Positions 22,170-31,972 of a stretch of DNA of 64,000 nucleotides are shown piece after piece. The position numbers were made by a program, and so were the translations under genes. The notes beneath the pieces are model-generated. The model ran no database searches and was not told where the DNA came from. It saw only the letters and a program-made list of their open reading frames with translations. Within the stretch, counting starts at the first letter, position 1; every line of letters starts with the position of its first letter. Origin of the DNA: Pomphorhynchus laevis (taxonomy: Eukaryota > Acanthocephala > Palaeacanthocephala > Echinorhynchida > Pomphorhynchidae); contig WNNJ02001928.1 of the NCBI GenBank assembly GCA_012934845.2, positions 62,001-126,000 of the forward strand. The letters are read 5' to 3'.

Positions 22170-23183
22170 TCGATCTCGCTCCTAAGCATACCTTTCGTCT
22201 TAGTCTATTCAACACTCGCTCCATTCTTCATAAAGCTGATGTGTTCCTTGATATCTTCGATCAATTATCTATCGATATTCTCTGCATTACCGAATCCTGG
22301 CATTGTGACTCCGACGATCTTGCTATTCGTCGTCTATGTCGCTCTGGTTGTTCTTTAGTTGAATCAGCTCGTCCAATTGCTTCGCATACATCTACTGATT
22401 TTAACCATGGTGGTATAGTTGCCATTGCTCGTCACCCAATGTCTTTACGTAAAATTAACGTTAACATCCGTTACACCTCGTTCGAATTACTCATATGCAG
22501 ATTATCAACGCCTTTCCCTCTGGAACTTGTGATTGTATACCGTTCAGGTTCAGTTGCCCCGCACGTATGTTCTTTAACGACCTTGCAAATATTATGTTTT
22601 ACTGTTCATTTTCTTATACTCCTTTTGTTCTCAGTGACTTTAACATTCGTTTTGATCGCCCGGCTGACTCTATCACTTTAACTAATCTTTTTGTTGATTT
22701 TAACTATAAATTACTTTCAACAATCCGAACTCATATTCTCGGCGGTGCTCTCAACATCATTGCTGTCCTTATCTGCTTCAATGACTATACTTCCTTGTCA
22801 ATTACTGATCCCGGTTTGTCCGATCAATTCCTTGTCACTCTTACTCTTACTCGTCCCCATCCTCCATCTCCGCCTCCACCAATATCCACACCAAGTCGAC
22901 CCTAGAAACTTCTCGATATCCCTATTCTCTGCACAGCCTTAATCAATTCTTCACTCTTTTCACTTCCTCTTAACTATCTCTCTCCCGATGATCTCTGCAT
23001 TCTGTTTGATTCTGAACTTATGTCTATTATCAATAAACTTCTGCCTAGTCGACTCCGACGCTCTCAGCGCTTGCGCCATGCTCCCTGGTTCGATTCTGAA
23101 TGTAGTCTTTCTAAGCGTCGACTCCGTCACACTTTTCGTGTGTATAATTGTTTTTTAAACGTTCTCCAAACTCACTCCCTCCA
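22133..23183 (+). pseudogene. LINE ORF2, endonuclease and RT N-terminus
   Basis: It overlaps the end of ORF1 in another frame. APE endonuclease: 'FRLSLFNTRSILHKADVF' (catalytic Asn), 'DILCITESWHCDSDD' (catalytic Glu), and near 22630 a 'GDFN' motif that has become SDFN. The region after 22690 ('SITDPGLSDQF', then 'LPSRLRRSQRLRHAPWFD') links to RT. It stops at 23183 where a second copy of the same LINE is inserted, and continues from 23663. Confidence 0.75.
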
Positions 23184-23662
23184 ACGCATCGTCAACGCAG
23201 CTGTCCGAATTCTCCTCCGTCTTCGTCGTTTTGATCACACATCCTACAATCTTGCTTCTCTCGATTTGCCTACAATTTATTGTCGTGTTCAAATTCGTCT
23301 TCTTATCGTTGCTTTCCGCCTTGTAACTTTTCATACCCCTTCATTTCTCAACCTTCCTTTTCTTGATAATTCCCGTCCTGTTTACTGTTCCTTGCGTTCC
23401 TATAATTCCCTTCTTTTACATGTCCCAAACTACTCTACCTCCTTTGGACTCCGCTCCTTCCTGGTGGCTGCTCCTCTATCGTGGAATCATCTGTTCATTC
23501 ATATACGCCAATCAACTTCCCTGCAGTGCTTCAAACGACAAATCCGATCCCATCTGAACAATTTAACTGCTTGACTTTCTCATTTTTGTTTGTGGACTTG
23601 TAAGCGTACAGCTTGTACGCATTTGCCACATTAAATAAATTTGTATTATTATTATTATTATT
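23184..23662 (+). mobile_element. 5'-truncated LINE copy nested in the full-length LINE
   Basis: About 479 bp run from 'aacgcatcgtcaacgcag' (RT C-terminus: 'WNHLFIHIRQSTS', 'FKRQIRSHLNN') through the 3' UTR to (TTA)n. The host LINE reads 'actcactccctcc' before it and 'aaatctccgtgattcc' after it. In copy 1 (near 9575-9600) these are contiguous, which defines the insertion precisely. No target duplication is visible. Confidence 0.88.
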
Positions 23663-25501
23663 AAATCTCCGTGATTCCTACTTTTCTCTACGCTGTTCAC
23701 ATCTTATTCTTATACGTACTAAACGTACTCTCTTTTGGCGAAATCAACTCGAGTCATCTTCCAACTCTAAATCTCATTGGAAAATCTTAAACTCAATTCT
23801 TTCACGATCATCTACTTCTTGTAATATAAATCCTGATGAATTTTCTTCTTATCTACAAACAAAGCTATTTAATTTACCTTCCATACTACCCGTAGCCCCC
23901 TTGTACCCACTTTTCTCTTTAAATACTTCCCTCCCAGAACTATTCCACCTTCTTCCCCTTTCGTCTGATGAAGTTTCTTCGGTTCTGCTGTCATTACCTA
24001 ATAAAACATCTCCTTCTGACCAATTCCCACTCACTTGCTTAAAAATATTTGCTCCTCTATCTTACCCTTCCTAACCACATTGTTCAACTCGTCCATCCGT
24101 AGCCGTACATTTCCTTTCATCAGGAAATGCGCCACTGTTCGTCCTCTCATCAAAAAGCAATCTATCGACTCTTCACTACCATATTCGTACCGTCCTATTT
24201 CACTTCTCCCAACTCTCTCTAAACTCCTTGAGCGTCTAGTTCTTAAGCAAGTAAATATATATCTCTTTTCCTCTAACTTATTTCGTCCCTTCCAAGCCGC
24301 TTTTCGCTCTAATTACTCTACCGAAATTGCATGTCTTAAAGTTTATAACGACTTACTCATATCGCGCGATCATAAATTATGTAGTGTCATAGTTTCTCTT
24401 GATCTATCGTCTGCTTTTGACATCGTCGATCACTCGATTCTTCTCCATCGCCTTCGTCATGATTATGGCTTCTCTTTACCCACTGTATCATGGTTTTCTT
24501 CATATCTATCAAACCGTACATTTCGCGTCTATTCTAACTCTTCTCTCTCCCATCCTTCATCCATCCCGACCCGTGTTTCACAAGGCTCCGTATTAGGCCC
24601 TATGCTTTTCTCTCTTCTTCTCGGTGACTTGTCTTCGATTTCTCATAAATTTAACTTCCATGTTATGCAATATGCTGATGACATTCTCATCTATGCTCAC
24701 GCACCTGCTTATCGTATTCATGATCTTAGTGTTTCTGTTTCCAACTGTCTTGTCTCAATTTCCAACCATCTTTCTTCCCTTCGCCTTTCTCTGAATCCTG
24801 ATAAATCTAAAATTATGTGGATCCTACCTCGAAGCTTCGGCGTAGAACCTCCTTCCGTATCATTACATTCTACAATTCTTCCTATCGTTGATAATTTCGT
24901 TTTCCTAGGCTTTCATTTCGACAACCGACTTTCACTTAAACCTTTCGTTAGTGGTAAAGTACGATCATCTACCTTGATACTCCGCAATCTCCGTCAAGTT
25001 CGTAGATTTATCGATTTCCCTTCTTGTATGACTCTCATATCTTCTCTTCTTTTCTCAAGACTTAATTACTGTCTTGGTCTATTTTCCAACTCACCTAAAT
25101 CCACTCTTCTTCCTTTACAACGCATCATCAACGTTGCCGTTCGAGTTCTCCTCCGTCTTCGTCGTTTTGATCATACATCCCACTATCTTGTTTCTCTTGA
25201 TTGGCCTACCATTTATTGTCGTGTTCAAATTCGTCTTCTTATCATTGCTTTTCGCCTTATAACTTCTCATACCCCTTCATTTCTCAACCTTCCTTTTCTC
25301 GACAATTCTCGTACTGTGTATTGTGCTCTGCGTTCCCGTAATTTTCTTCTTTTACATGTCCCAATCTACTCTACCTCTTTTGGCTTCCGCTCCTTCGTTG
25401 TGGCTGCTCCTCTCTTGTGGAATCAACTGCCTATTTATATCCGCCAATCAACATATATGCCGTACTTTAAACGCCAAATCCAATTCTTTTTCAACAATTA
25501 A
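23663..25501 (+). pseudogene. LINE ORF2, reverse transcriptase
   Basis: This is the RT and C-terminus of the full-length LINE. The long intact frame 24035-25501 (488 codons) contains 'YRPISLLPTLSKLLERLV' (motif 1-2 region), 'VSLDLSSAFDIVDHS' (motif A), 'RVSQGSVLGPMLF' (motif B) and an intact YADD (about residue 212, motif C). It ends with the thumb/C-terminal landmarks 'WPTIYCRVQIRLL', 'WNQLPIYIRQS' and 'FKRQIQFFFNN'. RT drives target-primed copying of the element's RNA. A frame change near 24030 separates it from the upstream piece 23663-24034. Catalytic residues are intact, so this copy died by frame damage and nesting. Confidence 0.85.
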
Positions 25502-25620
25502 CTAATTACCTGTGACCTTTGATGTTCTTTTTTGTTTTTTTTTGTTTGTTAGTGGTCATGTAAGCGTGCATTTTGCACGCATTCGCCACGTTAAATAAAT
25601 TATTGTATTATTATTATTAT

Positions 25621-27200
25621 CTTTTCCATGGCAGCATTTGCAGCTGCCATCCTCCCGCTAATTTTGCGCACAAAGGAAAATCCTCCTACAGTACGGCACT
25701 TGTGGTACGTTTACGACGGCAACCTGGTTGGCAGTCCCGATGAGGTTTTTGATGCATTTAGGTTCCTGCAAACACATGGTCCCCAGTATGGCTTCTATAT
25801 AAACCCTCGCAAGTGTAAAGTATACGCGAATGATCACAGCTTATCTAATATTGAGTCTATCTTCTCAAGTACTTATATCCCCATCACAAATGAAGGTTTA
25901 TCAGTGTTGGGATCACCCACTGGTAGCCAATATATCGAGAGTTCCATTCACGAAGTTGTCGATAATTTAGTGAATTTGTTTGCTCGCCTGTCTGAAATTG
26001 GTCAGTCAGATCTTCAGATTCCCTACACATCATTGACGAGGTCAATCCAACATAAATAGACATACATGCAGAGGTCATGTAGATGTTCTCCTGGTTGGTT
26101 CTGCCTGCTTGTATCTTCGATACGATCCATGCTTCGAAAACTGATCGGCACATAATTAGACAAAAGATGATACGCTTTGGCACGTGTATAGATTAAGCCT
26201 TCGGAATGACGGTATCGATATAAGAGATGCTACTAGCAGCACTGACTTTGAGTACAGTGCATCCCTTCAAATATGTGGGCCATGCTTAAATGGTGTTAGT
26301 GACATAGAGTTGATAAGAACACAGGAGGCAATATGCAGTCAAACACATTCAGAGCGCCAGAAAATCGAAATTAACTAGCGATCTAGACTTCTATAGAAAG
26401 AAGACCAAGTTATGAGAAACTCGATCGAGCACGCATCACTAAAGGAAGCCTCTTTATGGTTGACATTAATACCTACACATGACGCAAAAACAAGGCTAAG
26501 TAATGCTGAGTTTCGTGATGCAGTGATAGCCAGATATGGTGCGTTGCCCCTAGATGCTCCAACAATGTGTCAGTGCGGTGCTTCGAATACTCTTCCGCAT
26601 GCATTTTCTTGTCCTCAGGGCGGCCTTCGTTCGATGAGGCACGACATTGTATGCGACCTCATTGCACAAAATCTCACAGAAATTTACAACAATGTTAAAA
26701 TTTAAGCCACGCTGAGTCCAATTAATATGGAGGTTCGCTTTACTAACAAAGTGACAACAACCGATAGAAACGCAAGAATCGACATTGTGTGTTCCGGGCT
26801 CTATGGATATAGGACGAAGCGTACTTGTCTTGACATTTGCGTTTTCAACGCACACGTTCAGTTCAATACCTCAAGGAGCATAAATTCCTGCTTTGAATTT
26901 CATGCGTCGCGAAAAATGAGCAAATATCTTAAAAGAATCGTGGAAGTCGAGCGTGCCTCTTTTACTTCCGTTATCCTCTCATGTTACGGTGGAAACGGCA
27001 AAGAATGCGCAGCACTCTTCCCAAAGTCAGCATGTGAAACGGCTCGAAAACACTGGACTTTGTACGCGGATGAAATTCGAAAACTACGATCTCGCATCGG
27101 CGTGCTTCTCGCAAAGATGTGTTCGCGCTGCATTCGCGCTCCACGTTCTGCAATCCATCGTCCTTGCTGAATTTATCGTCCACATTGATCAGATTGAATA
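25621..27200 (+). pseudogene. RLE-type retrotransposon X2, 3' part (RT end and nuclease)
   Basis: It resumes directly after the LINE with 'SMAAFAAAILPLILR'. Motif C then reads WYVYDGNLVGS: the usual YADD is YVYD, so a catalytic Asp is lost. 'GPQYGFYINPRKCKVY' and 'PITNEGLSVLGSPTGSQY' follow. After further frame changes come 'SLKEASLWLTLIP', 'FRDAVIARYGALPL', the knuckle 'CQCGASNTLPHAFSC' with 'RHDIVCD', and the nuclease-like 'RIDIVCSGLYG' with 'CLDICVFNA'. The C-terminus is 'SRCIRAPRSA'. Total element length without the LINE is about 3.1 kb. An AATAAA lies near 27197. Confidence 0.75.
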
Positions 27201-28441
27201 AATTAATTAATAAAAGGATCCATTTGCGAGTAACCTTTCTAATTGTAAAAATAAATTAAGTAATCCTCGTTAAAATAAATCCACGTTAAATTTGCCACGT
27301 TAAAATAAAATCTTTTTTTAAATAAGTTCTGAAAGGATAATAACTAATTGCAATCTATTTGGCTACTTTACAAGATCGATTGATACAAATTTGATATCTC
27401 CAATGAGAATGCAAAGGTACGTGTCCGTCGAACGAATCCTACATTTTATCACACAACAATATTAATTGAAGTTTAATTGTTATTTATAACACAACAAGTA
27501 GCTTGCGATATTAACTGTTGTAAATTATGGACAACCTGATCTTGCAGCTGATAATATAAAATATTTTTGTGAATTCTGCTGTGCCTTAAATATAACCAGC
27601 CTATATACGTGTTATACAAATCAACTAGCAACAAATCGATATCAGTACAGTTCAGACTGAATCATCTGGTAGTCTGAATGATCAATCATTACCTTTGATC
27701 CATTCCGACGTGCTGAAACAGTAAATTCAGTATAAAATTTATTTCGTTCATTTATTATCCATTAAGTTGCCGACTACCCATAAATTCAATGTCTACTTCT
27801 TGCAAGCTATATCTATATAAAAAGCTGCAAGTGAATACATGGTTTAGGAATTGGCATGATAATGAGAGCAAAATTTACAAATGCAGGAATCGCTTCTAGT
27901 AAAACGAGAATTTAAAAATACAAAAAATAGATAAGCATACAGTGATACACGGAATATCATCAATGAGCGTTTATGATTTGAAGTCTGGCGATGACTAACA
28001 GGTAAGCTTTGACTGCCACATTTCCATGTGTATATTGAAGTTAGCTGACAAAGATATATGGAGCTTTACTCGAAACAATTAGGATAGTGCGGTTTCTATA
28101 GTTAGGAATGATTAGACTGCTTAGAGACACTTATGTGGAAACTCCTACAATTCGTTTTATAAAGCTCAATTTCCCATTGTAAATTTGCATGAAGTTGTTT
28201 TCATTAAGATCATTTTTATGTAATGTTGAAACATTACACAAAAATTTCTAATAGCACCTTCGAAAGATAATTTGCAAATAAAAAGAGCCAAACTCATGAA
28301 AGTCATTAATTTACAAAGCTGTAAAACTATATTGTTGTATGAACTACTACTATTCTAGTACATGCCATTTATAGCATAATACGTCACACTTATCAAATTT
28401 ACTGCCATTTGAAATTTAACAATCTGTTATTTTTTTCCTCT
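27201..28441. other. Non-coding DNA, nothing recognised
   Basis: It is AT-rich, with no open frame of note and no match to the element families seen elsewhere. It may be the least disturbed host intergenic DNA in the window. Confidence 0.45.
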
Positions 28442-28787
28442 GTTATTTAAGAGGAAATACATCATTAGCATGTATTTGGCCCTGCTGCTATGTTGGAGTA
28501 GAGGAGTTAGGGGCCGAAACCTGATAGCATAGCAGTTCCTCCTGATGACCTCTAATTCTTATTCTGATACAACGTCTGTTATTTATTAGTCAATTCATAA
28601 AAATGACGTTTATTTTAAATTTTATTTTTTATTTTTTATTTTTTATTTTTTTTAACTTGATTTAAATTATAGAAAATCTAAAAACAATTATTAATTTTAT
28701 TATTTAATTATTAAATTTTGATTTAGCATTATTATGTTTTGTTTATTTTATAATTATATTAAATACGTAGACTCAGTTAGCTGATTT
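28442..28787 (+). repeat. Naiad 5' pseudo-LTR
   Basis: It is nearly identical to 31973-32310. The left edge 'gttattt-agagg' coincides with the 5' edge of the structured module, and the right edge is 'actcagttagctgattt'. Tandem or partial-tandem insertion is the known origin of Penelope pseudo-LTRs. Confidence 0.85.
28448..28548 (+). ncRNA. Conserved structured RNA module (pseudoknot), 5' copy
   Basis: Helices seen by eye: outer stem GAGGAA (28451-28456) with TTCCTC (28536-28541); hairpin ATACA (28457-28461) with TGTAT (28471-28475); helix GGCCCT (28478-28483) with GGGGCC (28510-28515); helix CTGCTATG (28485-28492) with CATAGCAG (28528-28535). The last two interlock as an H-type pseudoknot. 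Its role is unknown. It lies where other Penelope elements carry hammerhead ribozymes, but no hammerhead core is present. Confidence 0.6.
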
Positions 28788-29225
28788 GATTTGTTCTACT
28801 GACATGTTATTATTGACCTGTGGACTTTGTTTTCCCGGTAATATGACCTCTGTCAGAAATACTGAAACTATGTATTATTGGTTACGACTTTACTATTATT
28901 TTTTCTTATTTTCAAACAAGTTTGATGAATTATTAATTCTTAAAAAAGGGAGAAGTTTGCATCCCAAGGTGTTTACACTTTAAAATGTAAACTGCTTCAC
29001 GTGATCACGTTTAAGAGACCAGGTAATGGCCAATAGCTAGGTCGCGTAGCGCGTGGAGTGAAGGTGGTAGATCTTTATAGATCTTGTTCCAGCCTGCAAC
29101 CGCCTTAAGCAGGGCAGCCCCCTGTCAGATGCTGCTGGATGGCCCGTTGTAAGTTTAGTCTGAGTCAACTAAACTAGGTGGCGACACCGAAAAAGCAACG
29201 TTAAAAATTATGACTTAAAAGTTAC
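28788..29225 (+). promoter_or_regulatory. Naiad 5' leader with GC-richer structured segment
   Basis: Between pseudo-LTR and ATG, the part 28985-29200 is markedly less AT-rich than the element body and full of small hairpins. Examples are AGATCT-TTAT-AGATCT (29069-29084), CAGGG...CCCTG (near 29115) and GTTTAGT with ACTAAAC (7 bp, loop of 8, near 29152-29173). It may hold the internal promoter, a packaging or RT-recognition structure, or an entry site for translation. None of these can be proved from sequence. Confidence 0.45.
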
Positions 29226-29999
29226 ATGTACTCAACAATATTGGAAAAATACGTAAGTACTAATGATTTCAATTTTAGATCTTTTAAATGTAACAGAAAA
29301 AATTGTATAGTTTGTGATGTTATAAATAATAATAATTGTATCGTAAGTAATACGACAAACAAATGTTTTTCATTAAATATTAATAATAATTGTAACTGCA
29401 ATACCGCAGGTGTAGTGTATCTTATACAATGTACATGTGGATTGCAATATATAGGAAAAACATATCAAATGTTAAAAACTAGGTTTAGGCAACACATATA
29501 TAATATACAGCATAATAGTCAAACTATATTTCATAAACATATGAGATTAATAGGACATGATATTAAAAACTGTAAATTATTTATTTTAGAACATATTATC
29601 GAAGAAAACATTTCAATATTAAATCAAAAACTATTAGAAAAAGAAGATTTTTGGATTAAAACGCTTAATTCCATGTACCCATTAGGATTGAATGACGTGG
29701 TACAAGGAATTGGCAGAAGTAGTATAATACATAATAAACAATTATATTATAATAATCCGGTTAAACGCAAACCAAGAAGTCATGGTGATAAAAGGAATAG
29801 GAAAAATAGAGTTAAAAATATTAAAAAAGATATGTATATAAATGAACAATTAGAAATATTAAAACAACTTTTAAGTGATAATAAGCTAAAAGATCTTTAT
29901 GTAAATATAAGAAGTTTTTCTAAAGATATCATATGTTCAATAAATCAAAAATTAATTAACGACTATGATAGGCTAAGTTGTATAATAGACAGTTATTAA
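29226..29999 (+). CDS. Naiad N-terminal GIY-YIG endonuclease
   Basis: 258 codons including the stop. A Cys cluster comes first (C22, C27, C30, with further Cys to C58). The GIY-YIG core follows, V64-Y65 and Y75-I76-G77, then Arg86 (KTRFRQH), His-rich stretches (FHKHMRLIGHD), the putative catalytic Glu in 'EKEDFWIKTLN', and Asn. A strongly basic tail (KRKPRSHGDKRNRKNRVK) leads into the linker. GIY-YIG nucleases make the DNA nick that primes insertion. The stop at 29997 is in the same frame as the downstream CxC linker, and the related fragment at 6.9 kb has a sense codon there. I therefore read this as an interrupted single gene, not two genes. Confidence 0.85.
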   Translation: MYSTILEKYVSTNDFNFRSFKCNRKNCIVCDVINNNNCIVSNTTNKCFSLNINNNCNCNTAGVVYLIQCTCGLQYIGKTYQMLKTRFRQHIYNIQHNSQTIFHKHMRLIGHDIKNCKLFILEHIIEENISILNQKLLEKEDFWIKTLNSMYPLGLNDVVQGIGRSSIIHNKQLYYNNPVKRKPRSHGDKRNRKNRVKNIKKDMYINEQLEILKQLLSDNKLKDLYVNIRSFSKDIICSINQKLINDYDRLSCIIDSY

Positions 30000-30947
30000 A
30001 ATACAAAATACTATAATCGTACAATAAATGTAAATAATAACAATAGAAAATATACATTAACCATAAACTTCATTAATAAATGTATAGATAACATAAATAT
30101 AGCCGGACTTTTAAATAATTCTAAAAGTAAAGAAATAATAGGGTCAGATTTAAGTAAATATATTCCTAAAATAAGGTATAAACTCCTACCACCATTAGGA
30201 CGAAAAATTTGTAATTATAATAAAGAATTAAAATCAATATGTAACGATAATATTAGAAACATAATGGAAACAGAATGCAATTGTAAAAGTCTTAGTTTTG
30301 ATAAAATAAATGAACATATATGTACCCATAATCTAGAATTAATTGAAAATTGTGAATTAAGAAAGCTGCTATCAAAAGGGTATAAATATAGATTAAATAA
30401 CAACAACGACAAAAATAAAATTTACAGTTCGTTATATAATAACTTAAATGATTACTTTAGTAAGCTGATTAATAGTGAAAGCTCGAATATATCTAAGATA
30501 AAAATTTGGAAAGATTATATATTTGATAAAATTAAAAATAAAATGAAAATAACAAACAATTATAAAAGGAAAGATAAAATTAATAAAGATATGTATAAAG
30601 AACTTACTAAATTAAAGGATAACTATATAATAACAACTATTGATAAAGCTAGTAATAACTTTGTCTTCATATGCAAAAAGCTTTATTATGATATACTAAT
30701 GAAAGAGGTTAATTCTAATGATTTAAATGTAAATCCAACATATGAACGTAGTGAGTTGAGTTTAGAAACAATTATTACAAGTCACTGTTCTATAATGGAT
30801 AAAAAGGGTATAAAGGTTGAATTAGATAATAAAACTATACCTATATTATATTGGAATCCAAAATTACATAAAAATCCAATAAAACCTAGGTTCATATGTA
30901 GTGCGTTTAAATGTACATTAAAACCACTTTCTGTTCTATATGAATAA
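30000..30947 (+). CDS. Naiad CxC linker and RT N-terminal region
   Basis: It continues the frame of the endonuclease. It contains the CxC motif (METECNCKSL, at about 30276), 'NLELIENCELRKLL', 'TIDKASNNFVFICKKLYYD' (RT motif 1-2 region) and 'ILYWNPKLHKNPIKPRFICS', a landmark of Penelope and telomerase-like RTs. It runs out of frame at about 30930, just before the RT palm, by a single-base difference from the copies at 47.1 and 63.7 kb. Reverse fragments of this linker occur near 54.6 kb. Confidence 0.8.
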   Translation, partial: NTKYYNRTINVNNNNRKYTLTINFINKCIDNINIAGLLNNSKSKEIIGSDLSKYIPKIRYKLLPPLGRKICNYNKELKSICNDNIRNIMETECNCKSLSFDKINEHICTHNLELIENCELRKLLSKGYKYRLNNNNDKNKIYSSLYNNLNDYFSKLINSESSNISKIKIWKDYIFDKIKNKMKITNNYKRKDKINKDMYKELTKLKDNYIITTIDKASNNFVFICKKLYYDILMKEVNSNDLNVNPTYERSELSLETIITSHCSIMDKKGIKVELDNKTIPILYWNPKLHKNPIKPRFICSAFKCTLKPLSVLYE

Positions 30948-31941
30948 AATACTTAAAGTAATTAAAGCACATTTTAAAAAATATTGCAAGGTAATCGAAA
31001 TTAATACTGGTATAAAACACTATTTCAGTATTAATTCTACAAAAGAATTTTTAGAACAGACAAAAGGAATAAATTTTCAAAATATAAATACATACGATTT
31101 TAGTACGCTTTATACAAATCTAGATTTAGTAGATATTAAAGAAGCGTTAGTAAAATTAATTAATCTTATATTCGGAAAAAGATATACATATATATGTTAT
31201 AATAATTATAACGCCTATCTAACAAAAATTAAACCATCAAATAAATATAAATATATGGATAAAATTGAATTAATAGAATCCTTAAATATTTTGATAAATC
31301 AAAATTATTTAAAAGTAGGGACATCTATATTTAGACAAGTAAAAGGTGTTCCAATGGGTGGTAATAGTAGCCCAATTATAGCTGACTTGTTTTTAAGCTT
31401 TATAGAATATGAATTTGTTCATAACTGTGTAAAAACTAAATCTAAACAATATAAATATATGAAATATATGTTTCGATACATTGATGATATATGTGTATTT
31501 AATTCTAATAATTTTTATTCAATTAGTGAGCACATTTATCCAGAAAGCCTTATTCTTAACAAAACCAATATTAATGATAAAGAAGGTGTATATCTAGATA
31601 TGAACATTAAATTAACATTAACTAAAACTACTATTAATTTATATCGTAAAGATGACATATTTAAATTTACAAGAAACATATTTTTGCATGAGCATTCATG
31701 CATACCATATAATATAAAATATAATACATTAAATAATGAAATTTTAAGAATTGCAACAATATGTAATGATATTGGCTTTCTTCAAAATCATTTAAATAAT
31801 TTAATAGATACATATTTTAAACTAGGTTACTATAAAAATAACATCAAGCAGAAAATAGTAAAATATATAAATCAACACAATAATATAAAGAATAAATTTA
31901 AACTCTTAAGTGGCAAATTTTTATGGATGGATAATAAATAA
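30940..31941 (+). CDS. Naiad reverse transcriptase palm and C-terminus
   Basis: 333 residues. Motif A is TYDFSTLYTNLD (Asp about residue 53), motif B is QVKGVPMGGNSSPIIADLFL, and motif C is FRYIDDICVF (catalytic IDD, about residue 180). The C-terminal thumb ends 'KFKLLSGKFLWMDNK'. The stretch between motifs A and B is long, consistent with the insertion-in-fingers reported for this clade. All RT catalytic residues are present. It copies element RNA at the nick made by the endonuclease. Pseudo-LTR sequence follows 31 bp after the stop. Confidence 0.88.
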   Translation: MNKILKVIKAHFKKYCKVIEINTGIKHYFSINSTKEFLEQTKGINFQNINTYDFSTLYTNLDLVDIKEALVKLINLIFGKRYTYICYNNYNAYLTKIKPSNKYKYMDKIELIESLNILINQNYLKVGTSIFRQVKGVPMGGNSSPIIADLFLSFIEYEFVHNCVKTKSKQYKYMKYMFRYIDDICVFNSNNFYSISEHIYPESLILNKTNINDKEGVYLDMNIKLTLTKTTINLYRKDDIFKFTRNIFLHEHSCIPYNIKYNTLNNEILRIATICNDIGFLQNHLNNLIDTYFKLGYYKNNIKQKIVKYINQHNNIKNKFKLLSGKFLWMDNK

Positions 31942-31972
31942 TATACTTTGCATTAGAATAAGATACTAGATA

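Larger units (their letters stand above)
19557..25620 (+). mobile_element. CR1/L2-group LINE, full-length copy nested in X2
   Basis: Order: short leader with 'ggagtttaaac-tcttgat' (19566-19586), 13-bp VNTR (19602-20545), a CGACAAC-rich leader (20612-20710), a second 'ggagtttaaac-tcttgat' (20749-20767), ORF1 (20792-22169, with a frame change), ORF2 (22133-25501, interrupted), and a 3' UTR. The 3' UTR ends in a hairpin (GCGTGCA/TGCACGC, about 25564-25580) and (TTA)n. It lies between the 'TQGD' and 'SMAAFAAAILPLI' codons of X2, so X2 is older. A 'cacaggg' microduplication lies at the left edge; no clean target duplication was found. Confidence 0.85.

Noticed and set aside
28478-28535. HDV-like ribozyme suggested by two interlocking helices starting with GG
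   Set aside because: The stretch between the second helix and the return strand of the first ('ttgg...agtta') has no C and cannot form P3, and no P4 hairpin is seen. The fold is kept as an unclassified pseudoknot.
28511-28548. Hammerhead ribozyme suggested by 'CCGAAAC' followed by 'CTGATGA'
   Set aside because: No circular order of the two boxes leaves room for stems I and III with a UH cleavage site, and the CTGATGA strand instead extends the outer stem of the module.
29997-29999. Selenocysteine or programmed read-through at the stop between Naiad endonuclease and linker
   Set aside because: The codon is TAA, not TGA, and the related fragment at 6.9 kb has a sense codon there. An ordinary mutation is simpler.
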